This document shows, piece by piece, positions 17,860 to 28,282 of a DNA stretch of 64,000 nt. Origin of the DNA: Maritimibacter sp. DP1N21-5. Lineage in GTDB: Bacteria; Pseudomonadota; Alphaproteobacteria; Rhodobacterales; Rhodobacteraceae. The DNA lies in assembly GCF_019218295.1 (NCBI RefSeq), contig NZ_JAHUZF010000006.1:558001-622000 (forward strand). Reading direction: 5' to 3'. A model generated the notes under the pieces. That model was given only the letters and a program-made list of their open reading frames with translations. It had not been told where the DNA came from and made no database searches. Each line of letters begins with the position of its first letter. Position 1 is the first letter of the stretch. Made by a program: the position numbers and the translations under genes.

Positions 17860-18378
17860 GTGAGCGGATCTGGATATGGACGGGCGGCGGTGCTTCTGGG
17901 GGCCGTGGCGATCGCGCTCTCGGGCTGCGGGGTGGTGCGCAAGAAGACGGCGGTTGTCAGTTCTTCCGACATGAACTGCCTGACGCGCGCGATGTATTTC
18001 GAATCGCACCAGTCGAGCCGCGACGGGCTCGTCGCGGTGGGGTCCGTGGTGATGAACCGGGTGGCGAGCCCGGATTTCCCGAACACGGTCTGCGGGGTCG
18101 TGACCCAGCGCAACCAGTTCGCCTCCGGCGTGATGACGAAGGACATGAACCCGCGCAACCTGCCCCTGGTGCAGGAGGCGGCGGCTGCGGTGCTCGCGGG
18201 CGAGCGGCATCCGGGGATCGGAAACGCGCGGTTCTTCCATGTAGCGAGCTACCGTGCCGGATACGACAACATGCACTACGTGGTGACCACGGGGGGCAAT
18301 GCCTTCTATGAGAAACGTAGCCCCGAGCTCGTGACCCAGCCGGTGCCGGTCGCGGCGACCGAAGGGATCACGGGATAG
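17860..18378 (+). CDS. SleB-type cell-wall hydrolase lipoprotein
   Basis: Protein of 172 residues starting at GTG 17860 after gggaggcgcgg. The lipobox LSGCG at about residue 20-24 predicts an acylated lipoprotein. The SleB hydrolase_2 domain starts with CLTRAMYFESHQSSRDGLVAVGSVVMNR, whose Glu in YFES is the likely catalytic residue, and ends with RFFHVASYRAGY. These enzymes cleave peptidoglycan glycan strands. A composite repeat element lies between its stop and the convergent gatB. Confidence 0.9.
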   Translation: MSGSGYGRAAVLLGAVAIALSGCGVVRKKTAVVSSSDMNCLTRAMYFESHQSSRDGLVAVGSVVMNRVASPDFPNTVCGVVTQRNQFASGVMTKDMNPRNLPLVQEAAAAVLAGERHPGIGNARFFHVASYRAGYDNMHYVVTTGGNAFYEKRSPELVTQPVPVAATEGITG

Positions 18379-18393
18379 CTCACCGCCGTTCGA

Positions 18394-18470
18394 ATTTCGC
18401 TTGCGCGAAATCCGACCCGCTGGGAGGGCGCTGCCCTCCCAGACCCTCCCGGGATATATTTGGACCAGAG
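18394..18470 (+). repeat. Composite intergenic repeat, copy A
   Basis: Two hairpins, ATTTCGC-TTGC-GCGAAAT (18394-18411) and GGGAGGGC-GCT-GCCCTCCC (18422-18440), are followed by the core GGGATATATTTGGACCAGAG (18451-18470). The copy lies between the convergent stops of the SleB-type gene and gatB. The same architecture recurs near 28.1, 56.8 and 57.0 kb. Confidence 0.85.
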
Positions 18471-18481
18471 AAGAAACGGGG

Positions 18482-19999
18482 TCAGAGCCCCAGTTTTTCC
18501 TTCACGAGCGTATCGACGGCGGCGGGGTTCGCCTTGCCGCCCGTCGCCTTCATCACCTGGCCCACGAACCAGCCTGCAAGCTTGGGGTTCTGCTTGGCCT
18601 TTTCGACCTGCTCGGGGTTGCCTGCGATGACCTCGTCCACGGCGGCTTCGATGGCGCCGGTATCGGTCACCTGTTTCATGCCGCGGGTTTCGACGATCTC
18701 GGCCGGGTCGCCGCCTTCGGTATAGACGATCTCGAAGAGGTCCTTGGCGATCTTGCCCGAGATGTCGCCCTTCTTGATGAGGGCAACGATCCCGCCGAGC
18801 TGGGCGGGGGAGATCGGGCTCTCGCCGATGTCCTTGTCGTCCTTCTTCAGGCGCCCGAAGAGCTCGTTGATGACCCAGTTGGCAGCACCCTTGCCGTCGC
18901 CCGCCGTCGCCACGACCGCCTCGAAGAAACCGGCGTTCTCGGTCTCGGCGGTGAGCACGCCCGCGTCATATTCCGACAGGCCGAAGTCCTTCACGAAGCG
19001 CGCTTTCTTGGCGTCGGGCAGTTCGGGGAGGGAGGCGGCGATGTCGTCGACCCAGGCCTGTTCGATCTCGAGAGGCAGAAGGTCGGGGCAGGGGAAGTAG
19101 CGGTAATCATGCGCCTCTTCCTTCGACCGCATGGAGCGCGTTTCGTTCTTGTCCGGATCGTAGAGGCGGGTCTCCTGCGTGATCTCGCCGCCGTCTTCCA
19201 AGATGGCAATCTGGCGGCGGGCCTCATAGTCGATGGCGGCCTGGATGAAGCGCATGGAGTTCATGTTCTTGATCTCGCAGCGGGTGCCGAGATGGCCGAA
19301 ATCCTGCGTTTCCTGATACTTCTCATATTGGCCGGGGCGGCAGACCGAGACGTTCACGTCGGCGCGCAGGTTGCCGTTCTGCATGTTGCCGTCGCAGGTG
19401 CCGAGATAGCGCAGGATCTGGCGCAGTTTGGCGACATAGGCGGCGGCTTCCTCGGGCCCCCGGATGTCGGGGCGGCTCACGATTTCCATAAGCGCGACGC
19501 CGGTGCGGTTGAGGTCCACGAAGGACATCGCCGGGTCCATGTCGTGGATCGACTTGCCCGCGTCCTGTTCGAGGTGGATGCGCTCGATGCGCACGCGACG
19601 GGCCACGCCCGGGCCCATGTCAACGATCACCTCGCCCTCGCCCACGATAGGGTGGTAGAGCTGCGAAATCTGATAGCCCTGTGGGAGGTCCGGGTAGAAG
19701 TAGTTCTTGCGGTCGAAGGCGGAGAAGATGTTGATCTCGGCCTTGAGACCAAGCCCCGTGCGCACCGCCTGTTCGACGCAGAACTCGTTGATGACCGGGA
19801 GCATCCCCGGCATAGCCGCGTCCACGAAGGCGACGTTGGAATTGGGCTCGGCGCCGAATTTGGTCGAGGCCCCCGAGAAGAGCTTGGCGTTCGAGGACAC
19901 CTGCGCGTGAATCTCCATCCCGATCACCAGTTCCCAATCGTCGCGGGCGCCGGAAATCACGGCGGGTTTCGGCGTTTCATAGGCGAGATGGTCGAGCAT
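18482..19999 (-). CDS. gatB: Asp-tRNA(Asn)/Glu-tRNA(Gln) amidotransferase subunit B
   Basis: Protein of 505 residues, the normal GatB length, from ATG 19999 (MLDHLAYE). Signatures: [13 protein letters not shown] near residue 22, [18 protein letters not shown], the segment [18 protein letters not shown], and the C-terminal GatB/YqeY tail domain ending in [16 protein letters not shown]. GatB binds and activates misacylated tRNA within GatCAB. gatA and gatC are not in the window. The frame is open further upstream to 20203 but without a plausible start. Confidence 0.97.
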   Translation of the reverse strand: MLDHLAYETPKPAVISGARDDWELVIGMEIHAQVSSNAKLFSGASTKFGAEPNSNVAFVDAAMPGMLPVINEFCVEQAVRTGLGLKAEINIFSAFDRKNYFYPDLPQGYQISQLYHPIVGEGEVIVDMGPGVARRVRIERIHLEQDAGKSIHDMDPAMSFVDLNRTGVALMEIVSRPDIRGPEEAAAYVAKLRQILRYLGTCDGNMQNGNLRADVNVSVCRPGQYEKYQETQDFGHLGTRCEIKNMNSMRFIQAAIDYEARRQIAILEDGGEITQETRLYDPDKNETRSMRSKEEAHDYRYFPCPDLLPLEIEQAWVDDIAASLPELPDAKKARFVKDFGLSEYDAGVLTAETENAGFFEAVVATAGDGKGAANWVINELFGRLKKDDKDIGESPISPAQLGGIVALIKKGDISGKIAKDLFEIVYTEGGDPAEIVETRGMKQVTDTGAIEAAVDEVIAGNPEQVEKAKQNPKLAGWFVGQVMKATGGKANPAAVDTLVKEKLGL

Positions 20000-20358
20000 A
20001 CCGGCGTCCTCTTGCGTGGTCCTTGCGCCTTCTAGGACAGGGGCCGGGGCGAGACAAGTCAGGAGAGACGCGTCGCCGGCAGGTGCGGGGGCGATCAAAC
20101 GGTGCGGCCCGAGGGCCACATGGCGAGGCGAATCTCCGTCTTTCGGGGAACCGGCGCAATATGGCGCAAGGGTTGCCGAAACCTTTACGACCCAAGAAAA
20201 CAAGGCCTCGCGTCGCAGTTCCTGCGCGCCTTCTCGCCATGGGTGCTATGTGAGGCGGCAATAATCCGCCCATTTTTGATGCGTTTTTGAATCCTTGTTG
20301 GCAGAACGCCCTGAATGACGTTCCTCGCGCCGACTGCAACAACGGACGGAACAGACCA
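20000..20358. other. Divergent intergenic region, gatB / lysozyme-like lipoprotein
   Basis: About 360 bp without a convincing gene. A short GGCGG-(7)-CCGCC hairpin at 20255-20271, followed by catttttg, could be a weak terminator-like structure on the + strand or part of a leader. AT-rich sequence just after it is the best place for the promoter of the downstream gene. An in-frame TTG at 20287 exists but would put 24 residues before the signal peptide. Confidence 0.5.
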
Positions 20359-20967
20359 TTGGGACTTAAGCTTGTGCTTCTTGGGGGGATGATGGCGCTC
20401 TTGGCGGGATGCGCCGAGATGGATTTCGAAGAGGTGTTCTCGTCGAAATCACAAGCGGATGTGGACCTCACGATGCGCTGGGATCAGGTGCCGAACGGCA
20501 AGACCTGGACCGTGTCCACGATGAACGCGATCGACACCGAAGGCAAGAACCTGACGGCGATCATTCCGGGCGATATCGACACCTGGTGCCCGGGCTACCG
20601 GTCGGCGGACCTCGAAGGACGCAAGGCGTTCTGGACCGGGCTTCTGTCGACGCTGGCCAAACATGAAAGCACCTGGCGCCAGAGCGCTGTTGGCGGCGGT
20701 GGCCGCTGGTTCGGGCTGGTGCAAATCGCGCCCTCGACCGCGCGGCTTTACGGCTGCGATGCCCGCTCGGGCGAGGCGCTGAAGGACGGACACGAGAACC
20801 TCGAATGCGCGGTGAAGATCATGAACCGCACCGTGGCACGCGACGGCGTGATCAGCGCCGGGATGCGCGGTGTCGCCGCCGACTGGGGCCCGTTCCATTC
20901 GAGCACCAAACGCAACGACATGATCGCCTGGACCAATCAACAAAGCTACTGCCAGGCGCGGGGCTGA
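20359..20967 (+). CDS. Lysozyme-like (SLT-domain) lipoprotein
   Basis: Protein of 202 residues. I choose TTG 20359 because it has a ribosome site (acggacgga) 8 bases upstream and gives a compact lipoprotein signal (LKLVLLGGMMALLAGC). The body resembles a transglycosylase SLT domain: TLAKHESTWRQSAVGGGGRWFGLVQIAPSTARLYGC, where the Glu of KHESTW is the probable catalytic acid. It then has ECAVKIMNRT and a terminal Cys-containing tail. It probably trims peptidoglycan at the outer membrane. A strong terminator follows. Confidence 0.85.
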   Translation: MGLKLVLLGGMMALLAGCAEMDFEEVFSSKSQADVDLTMRWDQVPNGKTWTVSTMNAIDTEGKNLTAIIPGDIDTWCPGYRSADLEGRKAFWTGLLSTLAKHESTWRQSAVGGGGRWFGLVQIAPSTARLYGCDARSGEALKDGHENLECAVKIMNRTVARDGVISAGMRGVAADWGPFHSSTKRNDMIAWTNQQSYCQARG

Positions 20968-21042
20968 CCCCGAACGAGAAACCGGAACAAGGCCGGACCA
21001 GAGGGCAAGCCGGGACGAAATGTCCCGGCGCCGATCGAGCGG

Positions 21043-21068
21043 GGGCGCCATTGGGCGCCCTCTTTTTT
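21043..21068 (+). terminator. Intrinsic terminator between the lysozyme-like gene and pepN
   Basis: GGGCGCC (21043-21049) pairs with GGCGCCC (21054-21060) over a 4-base loop and is followed by tcttttttg. It terminates the + strand gene; pepN converges from the right. Confidence 0.9.
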
Positions 21069-21084
21069 GTCGTGCTCCCGCCCG

Positions 21085-23655
21085 TCAAGCGCCCCGGATC
21101 CGGCTGACCATTTCGGTCGTATCCCGCGACAGACCCTCGGTCGCGAGGATGCGGTCCAGCGAGTCCCCGATCATGTCCTGCCGGTCCGCGTCGTAGCGGC
21201 GCCATGTCTCGAAAGCACCGGACATGCGGGCGGTGATCTGTGGATTGACCGGGTCAAGCCGGATCAGCCAGTTCGCCATGAGCCGGTAGCCGTCGCCGGT
21301 GGCCTGATGGAAGCCGGCGGGATGGGCGGCGAAGGCGCCGAAGACCGAGCGGAAACGGTTCGGGTTCTTCATGTTGAAGAGCGGATCGCGCGTGAGCGCC
21401 TCGGTCACGGCGACGGCGTGTTCGGGCGCGGCATGGCCGACCTGCATCATGAACCATTTGTCCATGACGAGGGCGTCGTCCTTCCAGGTCTCGCGGAACT
21501 CGGCGAGCGCGGTTTCCGCCTTGCCCGCGTCGAGCAGGCAAGAGAGCGCACCGAGCTTCAGCGTCATGTTGTCGGCGGTGTCCCACAGCTTCTGCGCCGC
21601 GCGGCCGCCGTCGAGCCGGGTGGTGAGCTTGAGCAGCCCCAGACCCAGCGACCGTTTCCCCGATTGCTCGGCGTTCGACTCGAAGGGCTCTGTGACGCGC
21701 ATTTCAGCCGAGAGGCGGGGCAGGAGATCCTGAAGGTGCTCGGCCCGCGCCTGTTTGAGGGTCTCGGCGGCGTCGTGGATCGCGTCCGGGTCGGGGGTCA
21801 CACCGGCGTCGAAGAGCGTCTGGGCCATGTCGTCCTCGCCCGGCATCTGCATGGCGAGCGCGCGGAAGGCTGGATCGAGGCTGTCGTCGCGCAGCATCGT
21901 GGCCAACGCGTCGAGATAGGCCGACTGTGGCGCCTCGTCGCCCGTGACCATGGCGGTCAGCACCTCTTTCGCGAGCGCGCGACCGGCTTCCCATTTGTTG
22001 AAGGGATCGGTGTCATGGGCGAAGAGGAAGGCGCGTTCGGCGGTCGTCATGTCGCGCTCGAGGATCACGGGGGCCGAGAAGCCGCGCAGGATCGAGGGGG
22101 TCGGTTTCGCGGCGAGGTCCTTGAAGGTGAAGGTCTGTGTGCCCTCGGTCATCTCGAGGATCTCGGTCGCGCGCACCTCGTCCCCATTGGGCGACAGAAG
22201 GCCCGTGGCGATCGGAATGACGAGCGGCTCCTTCACGTCCTGACCCGGGGTCGGCGGGGTCGATTGGGTGAAGGTGAGCTGGTAGGTGTTCCGCTCCGGC
22301 ATCCAGTTTTCCGTCACCTTGAGGCGCGGGGTGCCGGCCTGTTTGTACCAGCGTTTGAACTGCGTCAGGTCACGCCCGGTCGCATCTGTGAAAACGGTGA
22401 GCCAGTCGTCGATGGTGCAGGCCTGTCCGTCGTGGCGCTCGAAGTAGAGGTCGAGCGCGCGGCGGTAATCCTCCGGCCCGACAAGAGTGTGGAGCATCCG
22501 GATGATCTCGGCGCCCTTCTCATAGATCGTCGCGGTGTAGAAGTTGTTGATCTCGACGAAGCTGTCGGGCTGGACCTGATGGGCGAGGGGGCCGTTGTCC
22601 TCGCGGAACTGGCGGCCCCGCAGCGCGATCACGTCGGAGATCCGGGCCACGGGTTCCGAGCGGACGTCGGCGGTGAAGCTCTGGTCCCGGAACACCGTCA
22701 GCCCTTCCTTGAGCGAGAGCTGGAACCAGTCGCGGCAGGTGATGCGGTTGCCGGTCCAGTTGTGGAAATACTCATGCGCGATGATCGCCTCGATGCGCTC
22801 GAAGTTGGCGTCGGTCGAGGTTTCGGGCGAGGCGAGAACCGCGGAGGTGTTGAATATGTTTAGCCCCTTGTTCTCCATCGCGCCCATGTTGAAGTCGCTG
22901 ACCGCCACGATCTGGAAGATGTCGAGGTCGTATTCACGGCCATAGACGTCTTCGTCCCAGCGCATGGACTTCTTAAGGGCTTCCATCCCGAAGGCGGTCT
23001 TGGCTTCGTCGCCGGGACGGACCCAGAGCTTCAGATCCACGTGTTTGCCTGACATGGTCGTGAAGCTGTCCTCTCGCGCAACCAGGTCGCCGGCCACCAG
23101 AGCGAAGAGATAGGAGGGCTTGGGCCAAGGGTCGGTCCATTCGGTGAACCCGTCACCAACGCCCGTCGGATTGCCGTTCGACAGCATCACCGGGAGATCA
23201 CCTTCGATGCGGACATGGAAGGGTGCCATCACGTCCGGGCGGTCGGGATAGTACGTGATCTTACGAAATCCCTCAGCCTCGCATTGCGTGCAATACATGC
23301 CGTTCGACATGTAGAGCCCTTCGAGGGAGGTATTGCTCTCTGGCGAAATCTCGACTTCTGCTTCGAAGACAAAGGGTTGGTCCGGGACGTTCAGAGTAAT
23401 CCCGCCCTCGGCTTCCTCCGGCGTCACGGGCGTCCCATCGATGCTTGCGGAGATGAGCTTCAGCTCCTCCCCATGCAGAAAGAACCGCCTGTCGCGCGCC
23501 TCCGGGTTCGGGCGGAACGCAATGCGCGAGAGGACCCGCGTGGCGCTGGGGTGGAGCCGGAAGGTCAGCGCGACGCTGTCGATGACATAGGCGAAGGGCG
23601 TGTAGTCGGCGAGGAAGATCGGTTGCGGCTGGGAAGCGGGGGACGCGTCTTTCAT
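21085..23655 (-). CDS. pepN: Aminopeptidase N (M1 family)
   Basis: Protein of 856 residues, slightly shorter than E. coli PepN (870). Substrate-anchoring motif GAMEN appears in NMGAMENKGLNIF, and the zinc motif HEYFHN with the third ligand Glu 18 residues later in LSLKEGLTVF. The DUF3458 Ig-like and C-terminal helical domains follow. It is a cytoplasmic zinc aminopeptidase of broad specificity. It starts with MKDASPASQPQPIFLADYTPFAY, a standard bacterial PepN N terminus. It is divergent from a small membrane-protein gene. Confidence 0.97.
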   Translation of the reverse strand: MKDASPASQPQPIFLADYTPFAYVIDSVALTFRLHPSATRVLSRIAFRPNPEARDRRFFLHGEELKLISASIDGTPVTPEEAEGGITLNVPDQPFVFEAEVEISPESNTSLEGLYMSNGMYCTQCEAEGFRKITYYPDRPDVMAPFHVRIEGDLPVMLSNGNPTGVGDGFTEWTDPWPKPSYLFALVAGDLVAREDSFTTMSGKHVDLKLWVRPGDEAKTAFGMEALKKSMRWDEDVYGREYDLDIFQIVAVSDFNMGAMENKGLNIFNTSAVLASPETSTDANFERIEAIIAHEYFHNWTGNRITCRDWFQLSLKEGLTVFRDQSFTADVRSEPVARISDVIALRGRQFREDNGPLAHQVQPDSFVEINNFYTATIYEKGAEIIRMLHTLVGPEDYRRALDLYFERHDGQACTIDDWLTVFTDATGRDLTQFKRWYKQAGTPRLKVTENWMPERNTYQLTFTQSTPPTPGQDVKEPLVIPIATGLLSPNGDEVRATEILEMTEGTQTFTFKDLAAKPTPSILRGFSAPVILERDMTTAERAFLFAHDTDPFNKWEAGRALAKEVLTAMVTGDEAPQSAYLDALATMLRDDSLDPAFRALAMQMPGEDDMAQTLFDAGVTPDPDAIHDAAETLKQARAEHLQDLLPRLSAEMRVTEPFESNAEQSGKRSLGLGLLKLTTRLDGGRAAQKLWDTADNMTLKLGALSCLLDAGKAETALAEFRETWKDDALVMDKWFMMQVGHAAPEHAVAVTEALTRDPLFNMKNPNRFRSVFGAFAAHPAGFHQATGDGYRLMANWLIRLDPVNPQITARMSGAFETWRRYDADRQDMIGDSLDRILATEGLSRDTTEMVSRIRGA

Positions 23656-23775
23656 GGGGGGCCTTCTTGTCCGGAGGTGGCGTCCCGGGATCGGAACGTC
23701 CTGTCGTGTCAGACGTTATGCTCCTGACCCGGGCGCGACAACCGCGCTCTTGGTAAGATTGCGAAAGGAGCAACC

Positions 23776-23964
23776 ATGTCTGCGCCGCACACGAATATCG
23801 AACGTCAGCAACGCCGCCATTTTCCGGCTCTGGCCGGGATTGCTCTTGCGGTCCTCGTCGGGGGGATCATGGGAGCCGCTATGACCTACACCGCCATCGA
23901 CCGCGCCGATGCGCCCGAGGCCACCGGTGTTTCGGATGCCACCGGCCAGCCTGTGGTAGAGTGA
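23776..23964 (+). CDS. Small single-pass membrane protein
   Basis: Protein of 62 residues from ATG 23776, preceded by the very good site gaaaggagcaacc. It has a positively charged N terminus (IERQQRRH), one transmembrane helix (FPALAGIALAVLVGGIMGAAM, about residues 16-36) and an acidic extracytoplasmic tail. No family recognised. The strong ribosome site and clean topology argue that it is a real gene. Confidence 0.75.
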   Translation: MSAPHTNIERQQRRHFPALAGIALAVLVGGIMGAAMTYTAIDRADAPEATGVSDATGQPVVE

Positions 23965-24077
23965 CCCGACATCCAGTCCGAGGACCAACCCGAGGACCAA
24001 CGAGCGCCTTCCGTGCCCCGGACCTGATCCGGGGCGCTTTGTCTTGCGTAGCGATGACCGAGGCAGGGGAACGAGTG

Positions 24078-24281
24078 ATGTCCAACAAAATGCGCACGAA
24101 GGCCGATCTGCCGGTGAAAACCTGTGCAACTTGCGGTCGACCCTTTGCTTGGCGTCGCAAATGGGCGCGGGACTGGGAGAACCTGCGCTACTGCTCCAAG
24201 GCCTGTTCGGGCAAAAGGAGACCGGGATCGTCCGCAGCGGGTCCCGATCGGGCCCTTGTTTCCGATAGGAAACTCGCCTAA
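24078..24281 (+). CDS. DUF2256 zinc-binding protein
   Basis: Protein of 67 residues from ATG 24078 after caggggaacga. The DUF2256 pattern is complete: KTCATCGRPFAWRRKWARDW followed by RYCSKACSGKRR, giving four Cys in two CxxC/CxxxC pairs likely to hold zinc. Function unknown; homologues are widespread small proteins. It lies 43 bp upstream of malate synthase G and may share its transcript. Confidence 0.9.
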   Translation: MSNKMRTKADLPVKTCATCGRPFAWRRKWARDWENLRYCSKACSGKRRPGSSAAGPDRALVSDRKLA

Positions 24282-24323
24282 GCGGGAAGGACGCCACAGC
24301 AGCATTGGACAGGGAGACGGCAC

Positions 24324-26465
24324 ATGTCGGGACGCATCGAACGCAGCGGTTTGCAAGTCGCGCCGCAGATCGACGACTATGTGACAGCGGCGCTGCCCGG
24401 CACCGGCATCGAGGCGGATCACTTCTGGTCGGCCTTCGCCGATATCGTCGCCGACCTCACCCCGAGAAACGCGGCCCTTCTGGCGACCCGCGAGCGCATG
24501 CAGGGCGAGATCGACGCCTGGCACCGCGCCCGCAAGGGCGAGCTTTGGGACGCTGCCGCCTATACCGCGTTCCTGGAAGAGATCGGCTATCTCCTTCCCG
24601 AGGGTGACGATTTCACCATCGACACCGCCAACGTCGACCCCGAGATTGCGAGCATTGCAGGCCCGCAGCTCGTCGTGCCGATCACCAATGCGCGCTACGC
24701 GCTCAACGCCGCCAATGCCCGCTGGGGATCGCTTTACGATGCGCTCTACGGCACCGATGCGCTGGGCGATGCGCCTTCAGGCAAAGGATACGACCCCGAA
24801 CGCGGCGCCCGCGTGATCACCTGGGCCAAAGCGCATCTGGACAAGGTCTCGCCCCTCGCCGGTGGGTCATGGTCCGACGTTACCGCGCTTCGCGTGGACG
24901 GGGGCGTCCTCCTCGTGACCGGCGCGCAGGGTGAGACCGGCCTCGCCGATCCATCGCAATTCGTCGGCTGGAATACGGACCTGTGTCCGCTTCAGGTGCT
25001 GCTCAAGGTCAACGGCTTGCACATTGAAATCCTCGTCGATCCCTCGACCGACGTGGGCAAACAGGACCCCGCCGGGATCAGCGACGTCTGGCTCGAGAGC
25101 GCCATGTCCGCGATCATGGACTGCGAAGACTCCGTTGCCTGCGTCGATGGCGAGGACAAGGCGCTGGCCTTTTCGAACTGGCTCGGCCTCATGAAAGGCG
25201 ATCTGGTCGAAGAGGTGACCAAGGGGGGCGAGACCTTCACCCGGAAGCTAAATCCCGACGTCACCTATCAGACTGCGTCCGGCGAAATCACGGTGAAATG
25301 CCGCGCGCTGCTCCTCGTGCGCAACGTGGGCCACCTGATGACCAACCCGGCGATCCTTGACGCGAACGGCGCCGAGGTGCCCGAGGGCATCATGGACGCG
25401 ATGATGACGACGCTCGCCTCGATGCACGACCTCGCGCGCAGGGCCAATTCGGTCACCGGCAGCTTCTATGTCGTGAAGCCCAAGATGCACGGGCCGGACG
25501 AGGTTGCCTTTGCCGACGAAATCTTTACCCGCGTCGAGGCCGCGCTGGGTCTGCCGCAATACACCGTGAAACTGGGGATCATGGACGAGGAACGGCGCAC
25601 ATCTGCGAACCTCAAGGAGTGTATCCGGGCCGCGCGCCACCGCGTCGCCTTCATCAACACCGGCTTCCTCGACCGGACCGGGGACGAAATCCACACGTCG
25701 ATGGAACTCGGGCCGATGATCCGCAAGGGCGAGATGAAGAATACGCCCTGGATCGCGTCTTACGAGGCGCGCAATGTGGACATCGGGCTTGCCTGCGGAC
25801 TGAAGGGAAAGGCCCAGATCGGCAAGGGCATGTGGGCGGCGCCCGACCGGATGGCGGACATGCTCGCCCAGAAGATCGCGCATCCCAAGGCCGGGGCGAA
25901 CTGCGCCTGGGTGCCGTCGCCAACGGCAGCGACGCTGCATGCGACGCATTACCATCAGATCAACGTGGCCCGGGTTCAGGATGAGATCGCCAGGGGCGGG
26001 CCGCGCGGCACGCTCGCCGACCTTCTGACGCCCCCGGTTGCCGAGGGTGTGAACTTGTCCGATACCGAAATCCGCGAGGAGATCGAGAACAACGCCCAGG
26101 GCATCCTGGGTTACGTCGTGCGCTGGGTGGATCAGGGCGTCGGCTGTTCCAAGGTGCCGGACATTCACGACGTGGGCCTGATGGAAGACCGCGCGACCTG
26201 CCGGATATCGTCTCAGGCCCTCGCCAACTGGCTGCACCACGGCGTCGTCAGCGAGCACGAAGTCATGAGCGCCATGCGCAAGATGGCCGAAGTGGTGGAT
26301 CGCCAGAACGCGGGCGACGCGGCCTATCAGCCGATGGCTCCGGGCTTCGACGGCATCGCCTTTCAGGCTGCCTGCGACCTCGTCTTCAAGGGGCGGGTGC
26401 AGCCCTCGGGCTACACGGAACCGGTCCTCCATACCCGGCGTCTGGAGCTCAAGGCGGGCCGCTAG
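24324..26465 (+). CDS. glcB: Malate synthase G
   Basis: Protein of 713 residues, the size of monomeric malate synthase G. Characteristic segments: [35 protein letters not shown] (acidic active-site region), [32 protein letters not shown] and [22 protein letters not shown]. It condenses glyoxylate with acetyl-CoA to malate. With GlcG encoded two genes downstream this suggests a partial glycolate/glyoxylate locus; no isocitrate lyase is in the window. Confidence 0.97.
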   Translation: MSGRIERSGLQVAPQIDDYVTAALPGTGIEADHFWSAFADIVADLTPRNAALLATRERMQGEIDAWHRARKGELWDAAAYTAFLEEIGYLLPEGDDFTIDTANVDPEIASIAGPQLVVPITNARYALNAANARWGSLYDALYGTDALGDAPSGKGYDPERGARVITWAKAHLDKVSPLAGGSWSDVTALRVDGGVLLVTGAQGETGLADPSQFVGWNTDLCPLQVLLKVNGLHIEILVDPSTDVGKQDPAGISDVWLESAMSAIMDCEDSVACVDGEDKALAFSNWLGLMKGDLVEEVTKGGETFTRKLNPDVTYQTASGEITVKCRALLLVRNVGHLMTNPAILDANGAEVPEGIMDAMMTTLASMHDLARRANSVTGSFYVVKPKMHGPDEVAFADEIFTRVEAALGLPQYTVKLGIMDEERRTSANLKECIRAARHRVAFINTGFLDRTGDEIHTSMELGPMIRKGEMKNTPWIASYEARNVDIGLACGLKGKAQIGKGMWAAPDRMADMLAQKIAHPKAGANCAWVPSPTAATLHATHYHQINVARVQDEIARGGPRGTLADLLTPPVAEGVNLSDTEIREEIENNAQGILGYVVRWVDQGVGCSKVPDIHDVGLMEDRATCRISSQALANWLHHGVVSEHEVMSAMRKMAEVVDRQNAGDAAYQPMAPGFDGIAFQAACDLVFKGRVQPSGYTEPVLHTRRLELKAGR

Positions 26466-26561
26466 GCGCCCGGCAGTTGTCGCCGCCTTAGGTATTTTCC
26501 ACGGGTTGCGGGTCGTTGCGTCCTCGGCAAGGGTAGGGACCTGAGCGAGGGAGGACTTCAC

Positions 26562-27617
26562 GTGACCATTCCGACCATTCTCGACGCCCGCCGCGTCGCC
26601 ACCGACCGTCTTGAAACGCGTGTTCTGGCCGCCGGAGACCCCGGGGGCACACCCGTCGTCTTCGTGCACGGCAACCTCTCGGCGGCGACATGGTGGGAAG
26701 AGACCATGGCCCGGATGCCCGAGGGCACCTTCTGCGTCGCGATGGACCTGCGCGCCTATGGCGAGGCGGACCCGACGGCCAAGGTCGATGCCACGCGCGG
26801 GATGCGGGACTTCTCGGACGACATCGCGGCCCTCATGCGCGAGATGGGGATCGCGGCAGCGCATATGGTCGGCCACTCGCTGGGGGGCGCGGTGCTTTGG
26901 CAGTTCCTGAGCGACTATCCCGGCATGACGCTCTCACTCACGCAGGTCGCGCCGGGGTCGCCCTATGGTTTCGGGGCCTGCCGACCGGACGGGACGCCCT
27001 GTTTCCCCGACAATGCGGGATCCGGCGGCGGCGCGGTGAACACGGATCTCATCGCGCTGATGCAGGCGGGGGACCGCGGCGACGAAACGCCCAACCACAT
27101 GCGCAACGTGCTCAATACCTATGTCTGGAAACCGCCCTTCGTGCCGGAACGGATCGAGGACATCCTGACCTCGGCACTCGCCCAGCATGTCGGGGACGAG
27201 GACTACCCCGGGGACTTCAGGGGGTCCGACAACTGGCCCGGTGTGGCGCCGGGTAAACTCGGTCCGATCAATGCGATGGCGCCCATCCATCAGTCCGACC
27301 CTCTGGGCTTTACCAAGACCGGCGCGCGGGCCCCGATTCTGTGGATCCGGGGTGCGGACGATCCGGTCGTCGCCGACGGCTCGCTCTTCGACCTGGGGAC
27401 GTTGGGCAGTCTGGGTGCCGTGCCTGGTTGGCCCGGGGCCGAGGTCTTTCCGCCCCAGCCGATGATCGTCCAGACCGAACGAGCGCTAAAGGCCTACGAG
27501 GCGGCAGGCGGCACGGTGGAGCGTGTCGTATTCGACGATTGCGGCCATTCGCCCTATCTTGAAAAACCGGCCGCCTTCGACGAGGCTTTCCACGGATTTC
27601 TCGCCTGCTACGGGTGA
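26562..27617 (+). CDS. Alpha/beta hydrolase
   Basis: Protein of 351 residues starting at GTG 26562 after gcgagggaggacttc. Alpha/beta-hydrolase elements are visible: oxyanion motif VFVHGNLS, nucleophile elbow VGHSLGGAV (Ser), an acidic residue in the ILWIRGADDPVVADG segment and the catalytic His in FDDCGHSPYLEKP. A cap region of about 110 residues lies between the nucleophile and the Asp. Substrate unknown (epoxide hydrolase, haloperoxidase and esterase relatives share this layout). It lies between glcB and glcG, 21 bp before the latter. Confidence 0.9.
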   Translation: MTIPTILDARRVATDRLETRVLAAGDPGGTPVVFVHGNLSAATWWEETMARMPEGTFCVAMDLRAYGEADPTAKVDATRGMRDFSDDIAALMREMGIAAAHMVGHSLGGAVLWQFLSDYPGMTLSLTQVAPGSPYGFGACRPDGTPCFPDNAGSGGGAVNTDLIALMQAGDRGDETPNHMRNVLNTYVWKPPFVPERIEDILTSALAQHVGDEDYPGDFRGSDNWPGVAPGKLGPINAMAPIHQSDPLGFTKTGARAPILWIRGADDPVVADGSLFDLGTLGSLGAVPGWPGAEVFPPQPMIVQTERALKAYEAAGGTVERVVFDDCGHSPYLEKPAAFDEAFHGFLACYG

Positions 27618-27638
27618 GACCACCTGAGGAGACATTGA

Positions 27639-28067
27639 ATGGCAGGCATATCCCTGCGCCGCGCGCGCACGATCATCCGAAAGACCATGGACCACGGACG
27701 CGAGGCAGGCTGGAAGCCGCTTTCCGTCGTCGTGGTCGATGCCGGTGGCCATGTGATCGCCTTCGAACGGTCCGACGGGGCGCCTCCGGGCCGCTTCGAC
27801 ATCGCGCTGGGCAAGGCGCGGGGCTGCGTCCTCATGGGGATGACCGGCACGCAGTTGCGCGACCGTGCCGAGACGCAGGCCTATTTCGTCACATCGGCGG
27901 GTGCGGCGCTGGGTCAGCACCTTGTCCCGGTGCCGGGGGGTATCCTTGTGCGCGATGCGAAGGGTACGATCCTCGGCGCGGTCGGCGTGACCGGCGACAC
28001 GTCGGAGAACGATCTCGCGGCCGGCGCCGCGGCCATCGAAGCCGCCGGACTCGTCTCGGACGGCTGA
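27639..28067 (+). CDS. glcG: GlcG/HbpS-family heme-binding-like protein
   Basis: Protein of 142 residues of the GlcG/HbpS (DUF336) family: KPLSVVVVDAGGHVIAFERSDGAPP, then PVPGGILVRD and LGAVGVTGDTSENDL. GlcG is encoded in the glc (glycolate) operon of E. coli but has no proven enzymatic role; HbpS binds heme. It follows the hydrolase by 21 bp, and with glcB forms a probable three-gene transcript. Confidence 0.9.
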   Translation: MAGISLRRARTIIRKTMDHGREAGWKPLSVVVVDAGGHVIAFERSDGAPPGRFDIALGKARGCVLMGMTGTQLRDRAETQAYFVTSAGAALGQHLVPVPGGILVRDAKGTILGAVGVTGDTSENDLAAGAAAIEAAGLVSDG

Positions 28068-28081
28068 CAGATCCGGATCTT

Positions 28082-28162
28082 CTCTGGTCCATAAATATCC
28101 CGGGTGGGCCCGGGAGGGCAGAGCCCTCCCGACACGTCGGATTTCGCGAAAGCGAAATTCGA
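28082..28162 (-). repeat. Composite intergenic repeat, copy B
   Basis: Minus-strand orientation. The core GGGATATTTATGGACCAGAG is read on the minus strand at 28101-28082. Hairpins are GGGAGGGC-AGA-GCCCTCCC at 28112-28130 and ATTTCGC-GAAA-GCGAAAT at 28141-28158, extended by flanking GTCG/CGAC. The order and stem sequences match copy A in reverse. It starts 14 bp after the glcG stop. Confidence 0.85.
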
Positions 28163-28282
28163 CATGTCGTCGTCTCACCGGCTTGGGTGCGCGACCGACA
28201 CCTCTTCTGTGCGCATCGGCCCTTTCCCAAAGCGCCGCGCGCGTATACCTTTTCTGCAAACGCGAAAGGATCATCGACCGCC

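Noticed and set aside
15885..18158. 757-residue minus-strand open frame
   Set aside because: It lies opposite the CoA-transferase, YjdM and SleB-type genes, which have family motifs. Its His/Arg/Gly-rich composition is typical of antisense frames in high-GC DNA.
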